64,000 nt of DNA from Elusimicrobia bacterium GWC2_64_44 (GCA_001799845.1 MGUG01000007.1:1-64000); one strand, 5' to 3'. Counted from the stretch's first letter, positions 40,601 through 48,318 are shown. Program-made: numbers and translations. The notes: generated by a model from the sequence alone, not told the origin.

Positions 40601-43436
40601 CTACCCCCGCGCCAACCACCGCACCGTGCTGCTGCCCAACGGCAAGCTGATGGCCACCGGCGGCGAATTCCGCAGCGTGGCCCAGTCCATTCCCATGGGC
40701 TTCGACCCGGACTACCGCGGCTGGAGCGAGCAGGGCGTCCTGGCCTCCCGCAGCCACCACACCGCGGTGATGACCAAGGACAACAAGATAATGGTCATCG
40801 GCGGCTGGAGCGGCGGCGCCTACCTGGACAGCACCCAGTACGCCGACTTCAACTTCTATCCCGACATGAACGGCCTGGACGCGGAGACCACCAGGCAGGC
40901 CCTGATCTCCACCGGCACCGTCTTTTTCGACAGGGCCGCCAACGTGACGCTGCAGAGCGGCACCTCAAACTTCCACGGAATCACCGAGGCCTCAGGCGGC
41001 GGCGCGGGGCCCATGAACTCGTCCTACGCCAACCCGCGCGTCTACATGCAGCAGATCGACAACCAGAGCGGCTTCATGATAGACCTCTCCACGCGCATCT
41101 ACTCCTCTTACGGGGGCCTGAACACCGCCTGGGACCGCACCGTCTCCTCCATCACCATCCTCATGCCCGCCATCCCCGGGGAACTGCCCCACGGCTGGTA
41201 CCACATGCGCACCGCGGCCGCCGGGCAGTTCTCCGACGCCCACACGGTGCAGGTCACCGTGCCCCGCCCCGTAGGCCTGCCCACCGACCCCGCCGGCACG
41301 GTCCTGGGCACCAGCTCCATCACCTGGAACTGGACCCGCGGCACCATCCCGGTCAACGGCGCGGACGGCTACACCATCTATTCGGCCACCGACAACGTCT
41401 TCATCACCACGGTGACGTTCGCCAATACCGCCGCCTACACGCAGAGCGGCCTGGTCCCCAACACCGCGGCCTCCATCAAGGTCTCCGCTTTCAACCTGGG
41501 CGGCAGCGGCGCGCTGGCCACCTCGGTCACCTATTACACGCTGGCGGCGACCCCGGAGCCGCTCAACATCACGGCGGCCAGTTTCGAGACGGCCCTGCTG
41601 GAGTGGACCAGGAACGCCAACTCCGAGCTGACCACCTACGAAGTATCCATGGCGCCGACCAACATCATCAAATTCTCCGACCCGCTGTCCATCTCCACCC
41701 CGGTGCCGTTCAGCGTGAACTACATGAGCACCTCCGCGGTGGTGACCTCCCTCTCGGCCAACCAGTCCTACGACTTCCGCGTCCGGGCCATGAACGGCGC
41801 CGGGCAGGTCACGGCCTTCACCACGCCCGCTTCCACGCTGACCATCAGCGGCGTCAACAACTTCACCGGCCAGGCGCTCAGCAGCTCCACCATCAACTGG
41901 TCGTGGGACGCCTCGGTGGGCGCCTCCTATTACGAGGTTTTCGACGTCACTAACGGCACCGCGACGGCCGTGCTGGTGGATTCCTCCACCGCCAACGACC
42001 TCAACCAGACCGGCCTGTCGGCCAACAGGCAGTATACCGCCGTGGTCGCCGCCGTCAAGGATAACCCCGGCCTCGGCCCCATCCACGGCCCGCCCTCGCC
42101 GCAGGTCAGCCTCTTCACGCTCACGGTGGCGCCGCTGCCGGCCACGCCTAACATCTTCTCCAACGTCAGCACGGGCAGCCTGACCGCCAACTGGATCACC
42201 AACGGCAACTCCACCGCTACCGTCTACGTCGTCTCGCTCACCACAGACACGGCGGTCTCCACCTTCACCACCACCGAGAGCCGCATGGCCTTCGCCGGCC
42301 TGGCGCCCAACATCCGCCACGCCCTCACCGTGCGCCCCTACAACGGCGACGGCATAGCCGGCACGCTGCTGGACCTGGGCTACAAGTACACGCTGGCCAA
42401 GGTGCCCGCCAGCCTCACCGCCGACGAGATCACCATGTCCGGCATCTCGCTGTCCTGGGACCCGGACGGCAACTCCGCCGAGACCGTCTACGAGGTCCGC
42501 AGCTCCACCAGCGACGTCTTCGCCAACCCGGTCACCACGCACCAGTCCTTCTCCCAGCTGGAGACCGGCACCTCGCTCTTCGTCAACGGCCTGCTGACCG
42601 GCACCAGCTACTACTTCGACGTCTCCGCCTGCAACGGCGAGGGCCTGCTGACCGGCTGCACCGGCGTGGGCGTCACCGCGCGCAAGCGCTCCGTGGCGGC
42701 CTTTACCCTGGCCGGCCCCTCCGGCACGCCGCCCGGCGCCGTAGGCGGCACCAGCGACCCGGCCGCGCAGACCACGATCAGCGGCATCCTGCCCAATAAC
42801 CGCGCCGTCTCGCTGACCATTCCCGCAGGCGCCTTCCCCGCGGCCACCGCCATAGCGATCTCATCCGCGCCCATCACGGACAACCGCTGCGGCTACGCCC
42901 CGGGCGGCGCTTCGGTGGCCATCAACATCCACTCGCAGAACGGCGAGCAGCCGCAGGAACCCGTGACGCTGACGTTCAAGTTCGACCAGGACGCCGGCAA
43001 GAACACGATAATCACCGACGCGTCCAAGCTGGTGCTGACCCGCTACAACCCGGTTTCCGGCGCCTGCCTGCCGCTCGAGACCCGGGTCAACGTCGGCGAG
43101 CGCACGATCACCGCCACGCTCAACCACTTCAGCTTCTTCCAGCTGATGATGAGGACGGCGGCGTCGGACCTCAGCAGCGTGCTGGTCTACCCGAACCCCT
43201 TCTACACCAACCGCGGCCAGGGCTTCGTGACCATAGACCGCATCCCCGCGAGCGCCAAGGTCCGCATCTACACCCTCTCAGGCGACAAGGTCTGGGAATC
43301 CACGGCCGGTTCCACGGGCGTCATCATCTGGAAGGGCGTCAACAGCTCCGGCAATCTGGTGGCCAGCGGCATCTACCTGGCCGTGGTCGACTCCAGCGCG
43401 GGCAAAAAAGTGCTTAAGCTGGCGGTGGAAAGGTAA
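37632..43436 (+). CDS. Large exported kelch/Fn3 protein with YPNP C-terminal domain
   Basis: 1934 aa secreted or surface protein. Signal peptide (1-24). Kelch-type beta-propeller repeats occupy two blocks (~25-260 and ~650-1080), with recurring 'HTATLLPDGNVLVAGG', 'AEVY.P' units as in galactose-oxidase-like propellers; the region between (~330-640) is beta-rich and unassigned. At least five Fn3-like domains follow (~1210-1690), then a ZU5-like segment (~1715-1840; SLTIPAGAFPAATAIAISS) and a C-terminal domain (~1848-1934) starting VYPNPFYTNRGQG and ending SGIYLAVVDSSAGKK. That domain resembles type IX sorting domains. A PorV-like gene follows 2 bp after the stop. No copper-ligand set for oxidase activity was evident, so binding is more likely than catalysis. 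Confidence 0.88.
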   Translation: MNFRKALAFSLLAPLLFTAGASAMLNNRFSHAAVLLPDGNMLFTGGSTAASMTSNTVEIYNMAANSYQAWGALNTGRSSHTATLMSDGRVLIAGGLVAGGAPSTSLEVCRPQTADCIAAGNMATARAWHTATLLSKGPNAGKVLLCGGRTGLATSSHTATESCEFFTPGSNGTTAAGTMVSPRMGHTAVLLQSGRVFISGGVRAGGGGSPEWVYEPMNEMYEPAANQWTPVSALLKGRISHSATPLNNGKILIAGGYNEANKQVCIGDENSLEYDCWHIAFNAAVQNNGTHGYIDGAEFYDQNGGRVLLSEEGQWMLPYRVSQHSAALTPDGKWRIHGGYGNIFPTFFSNAPALTPNTTFFMTQMTNGTTHYANISNTSVVEFPLDFELSRPVSGRLVEADAFISPPAAAGLASVEFDAVKIYLPAAVSRLDGAAVGTLLCGGAVPCDFMPGDFNSVTRLYQPTGTASFEKISVPSGGDDNPTTAVSGATVMTPNPLLPTEGGRALTGNFTTNVAIAVPDVFGRIKGVAKILSGRIGDNNAEYSINIEEGGRANFDFNALAPTSCDHVEDKTCIYTTQLTFTGITAQVSNLTTLEDGTTFYTGAWPEGVNLNTALANDPITLSLELDFIAREVYALDREPAYSFDRSTTVIRQMLFTTQLAYDPSSNSWDPLDDLDVSPTLYLPAFNHTAMLTPAGDTWVLGGRNCEATPGADCLRGTKRFLPVSSGTINVPVFRDEEGSTDWPLGKKLITKRAFHTSTVLPTGHILTCGGSDGARPLSSCELMDPATKVWTQTAAMKMARANHTATLLPNGNVLVAGGVNPSGVAISSAEVFYPDTQRWVATSPMIQARQLHSATLLPDGNVLVAGGATLSTYAATAELYISSTAYWLSTVTGLVNGRSQHTATLLKNGNVLLAGGINGFGPMRQTEIYNYQTRSFGAAGNMNRTKYAHTATLLRDGNVLAVGGSDGIDATGICEIYNGTAWSYTGGMNYPRANHRTVLLPNGKLMATGGEFRSVAQSIPMGFDPDYRGWSEQGVLASRSHHTAVMTKDNKIMVIGGWSGGAYLDSTQYADFNFYPDMNGLDAETTRQALISTGTVFFDRAANVTLQSGTSNFHGITEASGGGAGPMNSSYANPRVYMQQIDNQSGFMIDLSTRIYSSYGGLNTAWDRTVSSITILMPAIPGELPHGWYHMRTAAAGQFSDAHTVQVTVPRPVGLPTDPAGTVLGTSSITWNWTRGTIPVNGADGYTIYSATDNVFITTVTFANTAAYTQSGLVPNTAASIKVSAFNLGGSGALATSVTYYTLAATPEPLNITAASFETALLEWTRNANSELTTYEVSMAPTNIIKFSDPLSISTPVPFSVNYMSTSAVVTSLSANQSYDFRVRAMNGAGQVTAFTTPASTLTISGVNNFTGQALSSSTINWSWDASVGASYYEVFDVTNGTATAVLVDSSTANDLNQTGLSANRQYTAVVAAVKDNPGLGPIHGPPSPQVSLFTLTVAPLPATPNIFSNVSTGSLTANWITNGNSTATVYVVSLTTDTAVSTFTTTESRMAFAGLAPNIRHALTVRPYNGDGIAGTLLDLGYKYTLAKVPASLTADEITMSGISLSWDPDGNSAETVYEVRSSTSDVFANPVTTHQSFSQLETGTSLFVNGLLTGTSYYFDVSACNGEGLLTGCTGVGVTARKRSVAAFTLAGPSGTPPGAVGGTSDPAAQTTISGILPNNRAVSLTIPAGAFPAATAIAISSAPITDNRCGYAPGGASVAINIHSQNGEQPQEPVTLTFKFDQDAGKNTIITDASKLVLTRYNPVSGACLPLETRVNVGERTITATLNHFSFFQLMMRTAASDLSSVLVYPNPFYTNRGQGFVTIDRIPASAKVRIYTLSGDKVWESTAGSTGVIIWKGVNSSGNLVASGIYLAVVDSSAGKKVLKLAVER

Positions 43437-43438
43437 GT

Positions 43439-44476
43439 ATGAAAAAGGCCAACGCTAAAACTGTCCTGTCCGCCCTGCTGGGCCTGGCCTGCTGCTCGCC
43501 GCTGCTGGCGGTCGAGGACCCGCGCTATTTCTCTTCCAAGGCCGTCGGCGCCACCACCGCCGACTTCCTCAACCTCCCCGTCGGGGCGCGCGCCTCGGCC
43601 ATGGGCGGCGCCTACTCCGCCATCAGCGAAGAGGCCTCCGCCGTGTACTGGAACCCGGCCGGCCTGGTGCAGATCCCCAAGCTGTCCGCGGTGTTCATGC
43701 GCGCGCAGTACCTGGAGGAGATCAGCTACCAGTACGCGGCCTACGCGCACCGCCTCTCCTACGACACCGTGCTGGCGGGCTCGGTGCTGCTGACCGACAT
43801 CGGCTCCATTCCGCAGACCGACATCTCCGGCAACACGCTGGGCAGCTTCACGCCGCGCGACTCGGTGTACACCATCTCCTACAGCAAGGCCATCCTGGAA
43901 TTCTCCGACAAGGACATCGACGTGTCCATCGGCGTCTCGGCCAAGTACATCAAGTCCAGCATCGTCAGTTCCGCGCGCAGCTACGCCGCCGACGTGGGCA
44001 TCATGACCTACAATTTCTCGGACATCCCTTACCGGCTGGCCGTGACCGCCACCAACATGGGCGGCGGCCTGACCTTCGACAAGGAATCCAACCCGCTGCC
44101 GCTCACCTTCAAGCTGGGCGCGGCCGTGAACCCCTTCCGCAACATGCTCGTCGCGGCCGACGTGGTGATGCCCAAAGCCAACCGCCCCAACCTCCTGCTC
44201 GGCGCCGAGCTGGCCACCGCGCCCAACGAACTGACCCGCCTGTGCGTGCGCGCCGGCCTCAACGCGCAGAAGATGCGCGAGAGCGTGGGCGGCCTGTCGC
44301 TGGGCCTGGGCGCCACGCTGCACTTCTTCAGCCTCGACTACGCCTTCATCCCGATGGGCGAGCTGGGCACCACCCACCGCCTCTCGCTGACCTTCGACTT
44401 CCCGTTCCGCAGCCCCATCTTCCAGCGCCGCGACCGCACCATCTTCACCAAGATGAAGGGCATCTCCTTCAAGTAG
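43439..44476 (+). CDS. PorV/UPF0164-type outer-membrane protein
   Basis: 345 aa. Signal peptide (1-24, ending SPLLAV), then a beta-barrel-like sequence with the clearest PorV/UPF0164 signature here: LPVGARASAMGGAYSAISEE followed by AVYWNPAGLVQIP. 'RLAVTATNMGGGLTF' in the middle and a closing strand set ending 'HRLSLTFDFPF' are typical. There is no long C-terminal extension, in contrast to the two other paralogues. It starts 2 bp after the kelch protein gene, so the two must be cotranscribed; this is the third cargo/PorV pair in the window. A terminator follows. Confidence 0.88.
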   Translation: MKKANAKTVLSALLGLACCSPLLAVEDPRYFSSKAVGATTADFLNLPVGARASAMGGAYSAISEEASAVYWNPAGLVQIPKLSAVFMRAQYLEEISYQYAAYAHRLSYDTVLAGSVLLTDIGSIPQTDISGNTLGSFTPRDSVYTISYSKAILEFSDKDIDVSIGVSAKYIKSSIVSSARSYAADVGIMTYNFSDIPYRLAVTATNMGGGLTFDKESNPLPLTFKLGAAVNPFRNMLVAADVVMPKANRPNLLLGAELATAPNELTRLCVRAGLNAQKMRESVGGLSLGLGATLHFFSLDYAFIPMGELGTTHRLSLTFDFPFRSPIFQRRDRTIFTKMKGISFK

Positions 44477-44494
44477 CCGCGGGCGGCCCCGCGC

Positions 44495-44521
44495 AAGGCC
44501 CCGGCGGCGCCGGGGCCTTTT
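44495..44521 (+). terminator. Rho-independent terminator
   Basis: Stem AAGGCCCCGGC/GCCGGGGCCTT (44495-44505 with 44509-44519), loop GGC, with TTTT at 44518-44521. It ends the kelch/PorV operon. Confidence 0.85.
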
Positions 44522-44539
44522 CATTCGCCGCCGGGCTGG

Positions 44540-44567
44540 TTGACCGGCGGGGGAGAAAAAATATAGA
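44540..44567 (+). promoter_or_regulatory. Promoter of the polyamine operon
   Basis: TTGACC (44540-44545), a 16-bp spacer and TATAGA (44562-44567). The ATG at 44582 lies 14 bp after the -10 box, leaving a leader of about 7 nt and no room for a normal ribosome binding site. Confidence 0.5.
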
Positions 44568-44581
44568 TTTGTTACCCGACT

Positions 44582-44932
44582 ATGAAAGCCCTAGGCCAAC
44601 ACCTCATCGCTGAACTCTACGACTGCAGCCCCGTCATCGCCTCCGTGGCGGGCGTCCAGGACGCCATGCTGAAGGCCGCCAAAGCCGCCGACGCCACCAT
44701 CATAGACTCCATCTTCCACCTCTTCAAGCCGCACGGCGTCTCGGGCGTGGTGGTGATAGCCGAGTCCCATTTCGCCATCCATACCTGGCCCGAGCACCGC
44801 TACGCCTCGGTGGACCTCTACACCTGCGGCAACAAGACCCGCCCGTGGGAGGCTTTCAAAGCGCTCAAGCGCCTGTTCAAGGCTTCTCATTACAGCGTGA
44901 TGAAGCTGGAGCGCGGCCTGCTGCCCAAATGA
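44582..44932 (+). CDS. speH: S-adenosylmethionine decarboxylase proenzyme (SpeH type)
   Basis: 116 aa, the short bacterial/archaeal type. It makes decarboxylated AdoMet, the aminopropyl donor for polyamines. The proenzyme cleaves itself between E61 and S62 in AESHFAIHTWPEH, converting S62 to the pyruvoyl group; H67 and C82 (YTCGN) are the other catalytic residues, at the positions known from Thermotoga AdoMetDC (S63, H68, C83). The stop overlaps the aminopropyltransferase start by ATGA. No arginine or ornithine decarboxylase gene is present in the window, so the source of the amine acceptor lies elsewhere. Confidence 0.95.
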   Translation: MKALGQHLIAELYDCSPVIASVAGVQDAMLKAAKAADATIIDSIFHLFKPHGVSGVVVIAESHFAIHTWPEHRYASVDLYTCGNKTRPWEAFKALKRLFKASHYSVMKLERGLLPK

Positions 44933-45903
44933 AAAAGACCGGCCGCTTCACCTGGATCAAGGATTCCCGCAGCGTGCTGCCCAAGGGCCGCTGGTTCGTT
45001 GAGTTCTTCACGCCCGGCGAGCTGCACGCGCACCGCGCCCTGAAGGTGCTGGAGACCTCCTCCACCGCCTTCCAGGAGGCGGCCCTGCTGGAGACGCACA
45101 CCTTCGGCAAGGTGCTCGTGCTCGACGGGGAAACCCAGTCCAGCCAGCTGGACGAAGCCTTCTACCACGAATCCCTGGTGGTCCCCTCGCTGCTGGCCCA
45201 CCGCGACCCGAAGACGGCCCTGATCCTGGGCGGGGGGGAAGGGGCCACGGCCCGCGAGCTCCTGAACTGCCGCGGCATGGAGCTGGTGGTGATGGCGGAC
45301 CTGGACTACAATATCCTGCGCTTCGCCGAGAAGCACCTGGGGCAGTGGCACCGCGGCGCCTTCTCGGACCCGCGCCTGCGCCTGCTGGTGCAGGACGCCA
45401 AGAAATACGTGCAGAAGACCGGGCGGCGCTTCGACCTGATCTACTCCGACCTGCCCAGCCCCGTGGCGGGCGGCCCGGCCTTCGGCCTCTACACGCTGGA
45501 GTTCTACCGCGACCTGAAGAAGAAGCTGGCGCCGGGCGGCGTCTTCACCGTGCAGGCCGGCCCCGGCACGCCGCTGCAGTTCGAACTGCACCCGGCCATC
45601 TACAATACCCTCCGGAAAGTTTTCCGCTACGTGGGCAGCTACACCGCATTCATCCCCTCGTACGACATGCCCTGGACCTTCCTGTACTGCACCGACGCCC
45701 CGGCCGCCGCGCCGGAGCGCCTGCGCGCCGTGGCGCTGGACCGCGCCGCCGCCGCGCGCCTCAGGCGCCCGCTGAAGTATTCCGACGGCCGGACCATCAC
45801 CGGGGCGTTCTGCCTGCCCAAATACTACCGGGACCGGATCAAGGCCTCGCGCGCCCTCATAACCGAGGCGCGCCCGATGTTCTTCAGCACTTCCCAGCAT
45901 TGA
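44929..45903 (+). CDS. speE: Aminopropyltransferase of the spermidine/thermospermine synthase family
   Basis: 324 aa. N-terminal beta domain (~1-85; LETSSTAFQEAALLETHTFGK) and a Rossmann methyltransferase-like domain with the dcAdoMet-binding GGGEGATARELL (~96-108). The acidic catalytic loop reads YSDLPSPVAGGPAFGLYT rather than the usual D-S-T-D-P of spermidine synthases; this matches the D-L-A-D-P--GGP---LYT form of plant ACL5-type thermospermine synthases and their bacterial relatives. The product may therefore be thermospermine or another polyamine. ATG at 44929 is coupled to the AdoMetDC stop (ATGA); upstream in-frame sequence overlaps that gene and was not used. Confidence 0.9.
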   Translation: MKKTGRFTWIKDSRSVLPKGRWFVEFFTPGELHAHRALKVLETSSTAFQEAALLETHTFGKVLVLDGETQSSQLDEAFYHESLVVPSLLAHRDPKTALILGGGEGATARELLNCRGMELVVMADLDYNILRFAEKHLGQWHRGAFSDPRLRLLVQDAKKYVQKTGRRFDLIYSDLPSPVAGGPAFGLYTLEFYRDLKKKLAPGGVFTVQAGPGTPLQFELHPAIYNTLRKVFRYVGSYTAFIPSYDMPWTFLYCTDAPAAAPERLRAVALDRAAAARLRRPLKYSDGRTITGAFCLPKYYRDRIKASRALITEARPMFFSTSQH

Positions 45904-45932
45904 CACACAATCCGCTGTTAATTTGCTACCAT
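45900..45932 (+). promoter_or_regulatory. Possible promoter of the DksA/TraR-like gene
   Basis: A perfect -35 TTGACA (45900-45905) overlaps the preceding stop codon, and an extended -10 TGC-TACCAT lies at 45924-45932. The 21-bp spacing is too long for a standard promoter, but an extended -10 can work without a well-spaced -35. GGAG at 45947-45950 precedes the ATG at 45957. Confidence 0.35.
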
Positions 45933-45956
45933 TGTGCGGACCAGTCGGAGAAGAAT

Positions 45957-46439
45957 ATGAAAAAAACCACTAAACCTGTTAAGAAAGCGGCGGTAAAGAA
46001 AGCCCCCGCCAAGAAAGCGCAGGCGCCCAAGGCCCCCGCTAAAAAGATCCTCAAGGCGGCCCCGCAGAAAGCTGCCCCGGCCTCCGAAACCCTTACCAAG
46101 ACGGAGCTCGCCGAGATCGCCGCCGGCCTGGCCGAGATGAAGATAGACATCGCCAAGAACGTCGAGGACAAGAAGAACCTGGACCTGCTCGAGCCCGAGG
46201 TCGGCGATTCCATCGACCAGGCCACGCAGAGCCTGGACAAGGAGATCCTCTTCGAGCTCTCCGACAACGAGCGCAAGATCCTGCGCGACATCGAGGCCGC
46301 GCTGCGCAAGATGGAGAAAGGCACCTACGGCCTCTGCGAGCACTGCAAGAAGCCCATAGCCAAGAAGCGCATCAAGGCGCTGCCCTCGGCCCGGTACTGC
46401 ATGCCCTGCCAGAGCGGCTCGGAGCGCAGCGGCCTCTAA
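45957..46439 (+). CDS. DksA/TraR-type C4 zinc-finger protein with Lys/Ala/Pro-rich tail
   Basis: 160 aa. Residues 1-45 are an extended basic tail of K/A/P repeats (KKAPAKKAQAPKAPAKK), like the tails of bacterial histone-H1-like proteins. Residues ~48-120 are helical (coiled coil), and a C4 zinc finger follows: C127, C130, C148 and C151 (CEHC-17-CMPC) as in DksA/TraR. DksA-family proteins enter the RNA polymerase secondary channel and mediate the stringent response. I cannot confirm the acidic tip of the DksA coiled coil. The tail may bind nucleic acid. ATG 45957 has GGAG 6 bp upstream; a bidirectional terminator follows. Confidence 0.88.
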   Translation: MKKTTKPVKKAAVKKAPAKKAQAPKAPAKKILKAAPQKAAPASETLTKTELAEIAAGLAEMKIDIAKNVEDKKNLDLLEPEVGDSIDQATQSLDKEILFELSDNERKILRDIEAALRKMEKGTYGLCEHCKKPIAKKRIKALPSARYCMPCQSGSERSGL

Positions 46440-46450
46440 GGCGCGGCTTC

Positions 46451-46490
46451 CAAAGAAAAACCCCGCGTCAAGGCGCGGGGTTTTTCTTTG
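46451..46490. terminator. Bidirectional Rho-independent terminator
   Basis: A perfect 17-bp inverted repeat (46451-46467 with 46474-46490; core CCCCGCG/CGCGGGG) with loop TCAAGG, flanked by A5 on the left and T5 on the right. It lies between the convergent DksA/TraR-like and RDD genes and can serve both. Confidence 0.95.
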
Positions 46491-46505
46491 TACCGGCGGC
46501 CGGGC

Positions 46506-47399
46506 TCAGGGGGCCAGCTCGCCGGACTTCGGGGCGTCCACTTTGGAGAGCACCTGCACCTCGGTATGGCGCCAGTTGCGGGCCTTGGCGGTGATCTTGA
46601 ACTTGCGCCCGTTGGAGGCTATCACCAGCGTGTTGGGCTCGATGGTCTTGAAGAGCTCGGCGCGCACGGCGTTGACGTTGCCGGTCAGGTCCGCCAGCTT
46701 GGCCAGCTCGTGCGTGTACTGCCCGTTCTGCCGCATGTAGAGCACCTCCAGCGTCCCCAGCTTGGAGATGGTGCGGTGGGCGGCTATTATCTGCTTCTTC
46801 TCCGACGGGGAAAGTTTGAGCAGCGTATTATTGAGATAGGTGCCGAACAGGATCACCATCATGCCCCAGGAGATCGCCAGCACGATGCCGTCGCCGAGGT
46901 CGCCGCGCTCCTTGATGCTGACCACGCGGCTGCCGGCCGTGAAGTCGTGCAGCGCCCGCTTGTCGCGCGTTACCAGCGCCATCAGGTAGCCCAGGTTAAG
47001 CGTGGCCGAGCTCAGGAAATAGGAGAGGGCCCGCACCAGGGCCTTGCCGAAGGGCAGGTCCCCGCCGTCGGCCGCCCGCACGCGGAGGTTCAGCAGCCAC
47101 TTGCCCAGCGTGACCCGGCCCCCGCTGGAGAACACCGCCTGGTAGATCACGTAAAGCCCCATCCAGAGGAATTTCCAGAGCCACTCGTTGCCGGTGGTAT
47201 AGGCCAGGACGCCGGCCTTCACGGCGATGTTCAGCGTGGCGTAGGTCAGCAGCACGAAGGGCAGGCCGTCTATGAGGTAGGCGACGAAGCGCTCGTTGAA
47301 GCCGGCTGGCACGGGGCCCTCGAAAGCCGCTTCCGGCTGCTCTTCTTCCTGCCCCGGCAGGGGGGGCAGCGGCTTGAACTCGAAATTATTGTTTTCCAT
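46506..47399 (-). CDS. RDD-family membrane protein with pilin-like C-terminal region
   Basis: 297 aa, the only convincing minus-strand gene. Residues ~35-165 form an RDD domain: 'GFNERFVAYLIDGLPFVLL' with the Arg/Asp pair, a second helix, then 'GGRVTLGKWLLNLRV' and 'KRALHDFTAGSRVV'. A fourth membrane helix lies at ~172-192. The C-terminal part (~200-297; RTISKLGTLEVLYMRQNGQYTHELAKL) looks like the globular part of type IV pilin-like proteins, following a hydrophobic helix. The N-terminus is acidic and Pro-rich. RDD proteins are poorly understood; some act as ion exchangers. The fusion with a pilin-like part is unusual. Convergent with the DksA-like gene, divergent from the amidotransferase. 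Confidence 0.82.
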   Translation of the reverse strand: MENNNFEFKPLPPLPGQEEEQPEAAFEGPVPAGFNERFVAYLIDGLPFVLLTYATLNIAVKAGVLAYTTGNEWLWKFLWMGLYVIYQAVFSSGGRVTLGKWLLNLRVRAADGGDLPFGKALVRALSYFLSSATLNLGYLMALVTRDKRALHDFTAGSRVVSIKERGDLGDGIVLAISWGMMVILFGTYLNNTLLKLSPSEKKQIIAAHRTISKLGTLEVLYMRQNGQYTHELAKLADLTGNVNAVRAELFKTIEPNTLVIASNGRKFKITAKARNWRHTEVQVLSKVDAPKSGELAP

Positions 47400-47435
47400 T
47401 ATTTACCAGCCCGGGCTGAATCTGGCTACGGATTT

Positions 47436-47487
47436 ATTATATCAACTTCGCGAAGTATTTGAATACCCCGCTAAAAATTGTTTAAAT
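47436..47487. promoter_or_regulatory. Divergent overlapping promoters with a 12-bp palindrome
   Basis: Plus strand: TTGAAT (47459-47464), 17 bp, TTAAAT (47482-47487), only 6 bp from the ATG at 47494 (leaderless layout). Minus strand: TATAAT (47441-47436) with a possible TTCAAA -35 (47463-47458) at 16 bp, for the RDD gene. The two -35 boxes overlap. Between them lies a perfect palindrome ACTTCGCGAAGT (47445-47456), a plausible operator controlling both genes. Confidence 0.5.
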
Positions 47488-47493
47488 AACAGT

Positions 47494-48318
47494 ATGTGCC
47501 GTATCACCGCAGTAATTTCCGCCCGCCCCGCCGCCCACACGGACCTGCTTTGCGGCGGGCCTAAAAGCCTGCTCGCCCAGGCCGGCGCCGTTAAGGGCCG
47601 CTACCAGGACGACGGCTGGGGCGTGGCCTGGTACCGCGACGCCAAGCCCGCCCTGTCGAAGAGCCAGGGCGCGGCCCGGCTGGAGCGGGAAGCTTTCGCG
47701 GCCGCTGCCGGCAGGGCCGCCTCGCGGGTCACGCTGGCGCATCTGCGCTACGCCTCCGCGCCCGGCGTGCCCAAGGCCGCCCAGGTGCGGCCCGAGAACA
47801 CGCAGCCCTTCTCGGCGGGGGGGCTGGTCTTCGCCCACAACGGCACGCTCTTCATCAAGGACGAGATCCGCTCGCTGCTCGGCAAGTACGCCGCCCGCGT
47901 GCGCGGCACCAACGATTCCGAAGTGCTCTTCTGGCAGGTCGTGAAGATGCTCGACGCCTACGGCACGCCGGAGGCGGCGCTAGAGGCCGCCCTCGACGAG
48001 ATCCGCACGGTCTGGATCTCCTGCCGGGACAAGTACCCGACGCGCAAGGACCCCTACCTGGGGCTCAACCTTTTCCTCGCGTCCAAAGATTCCATGACCG
48101 TGCTGTGCCACGCCCCGCGCCGCAAGCCGTCCACCGCGCTGCTGACCCCCGGCTGGGAGTACGGCCGCGTGGCCTGGCGCCGGGAGGCCGGCCGCGTGGT
48201 GTTCTCCAGCGAGCCGGCCGACGGCGGCGCGTGGAAAAAAATGAACGATCCGGAGATCGCCTCGGCGCGCGCGCGCGCCGGCAGGATAGACTTGAGCTTC
48301 AAGAGGATTGCGCTATGA
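47494..48318 (+). CDS. Class II glutamine amidotransferase (YafJ-like)
   Basis: 274 aa. After Met removal C2 would be the N-terminal nucleophile (MCRITAVISARP); DDGWGVAWY, 'LAHLRYAS' and 'FAHNGTL' are the glutaminase motifs of the class II (Ntn-hydrolase) fold, and 'GTNDSEVLFW' is typical for the stand-alone YafJ/EgtC-like group. There is no synthase domain, so ammonia must go to a partner or the protein hydrolyses a gamma-glutamyl amide. The ATG at 47494 is fixed by the need for Cys2; upstream in-frame sequence covers the divergent promoter. It overlaps the next gene by ATGA. Confidence 0.88.
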   Translation: MCRITAVISARPAAHTDLLCGGPKSLLAQAGAVKGRYQDDGWGVAWYRDAKPALSKSQGAARLEREAFAAAAGRAASRVTLAHLRYASAPGVPKAAQVRPENTQPFSAGGLVFAHNGTLFIKDEIRSLLGKYAARVRGTNDSEVLFWQVVKMLDAYGTPEAALEAALDEIRTVWISCRDKYPTRKDPYLGLNLFLASKDSMTVLCHAPRRKPSTALLTPGWEYGRVAWRREAGRVVFSSEPADGGAWKKMNDPEIASARARAGRIDLSFKRIAL

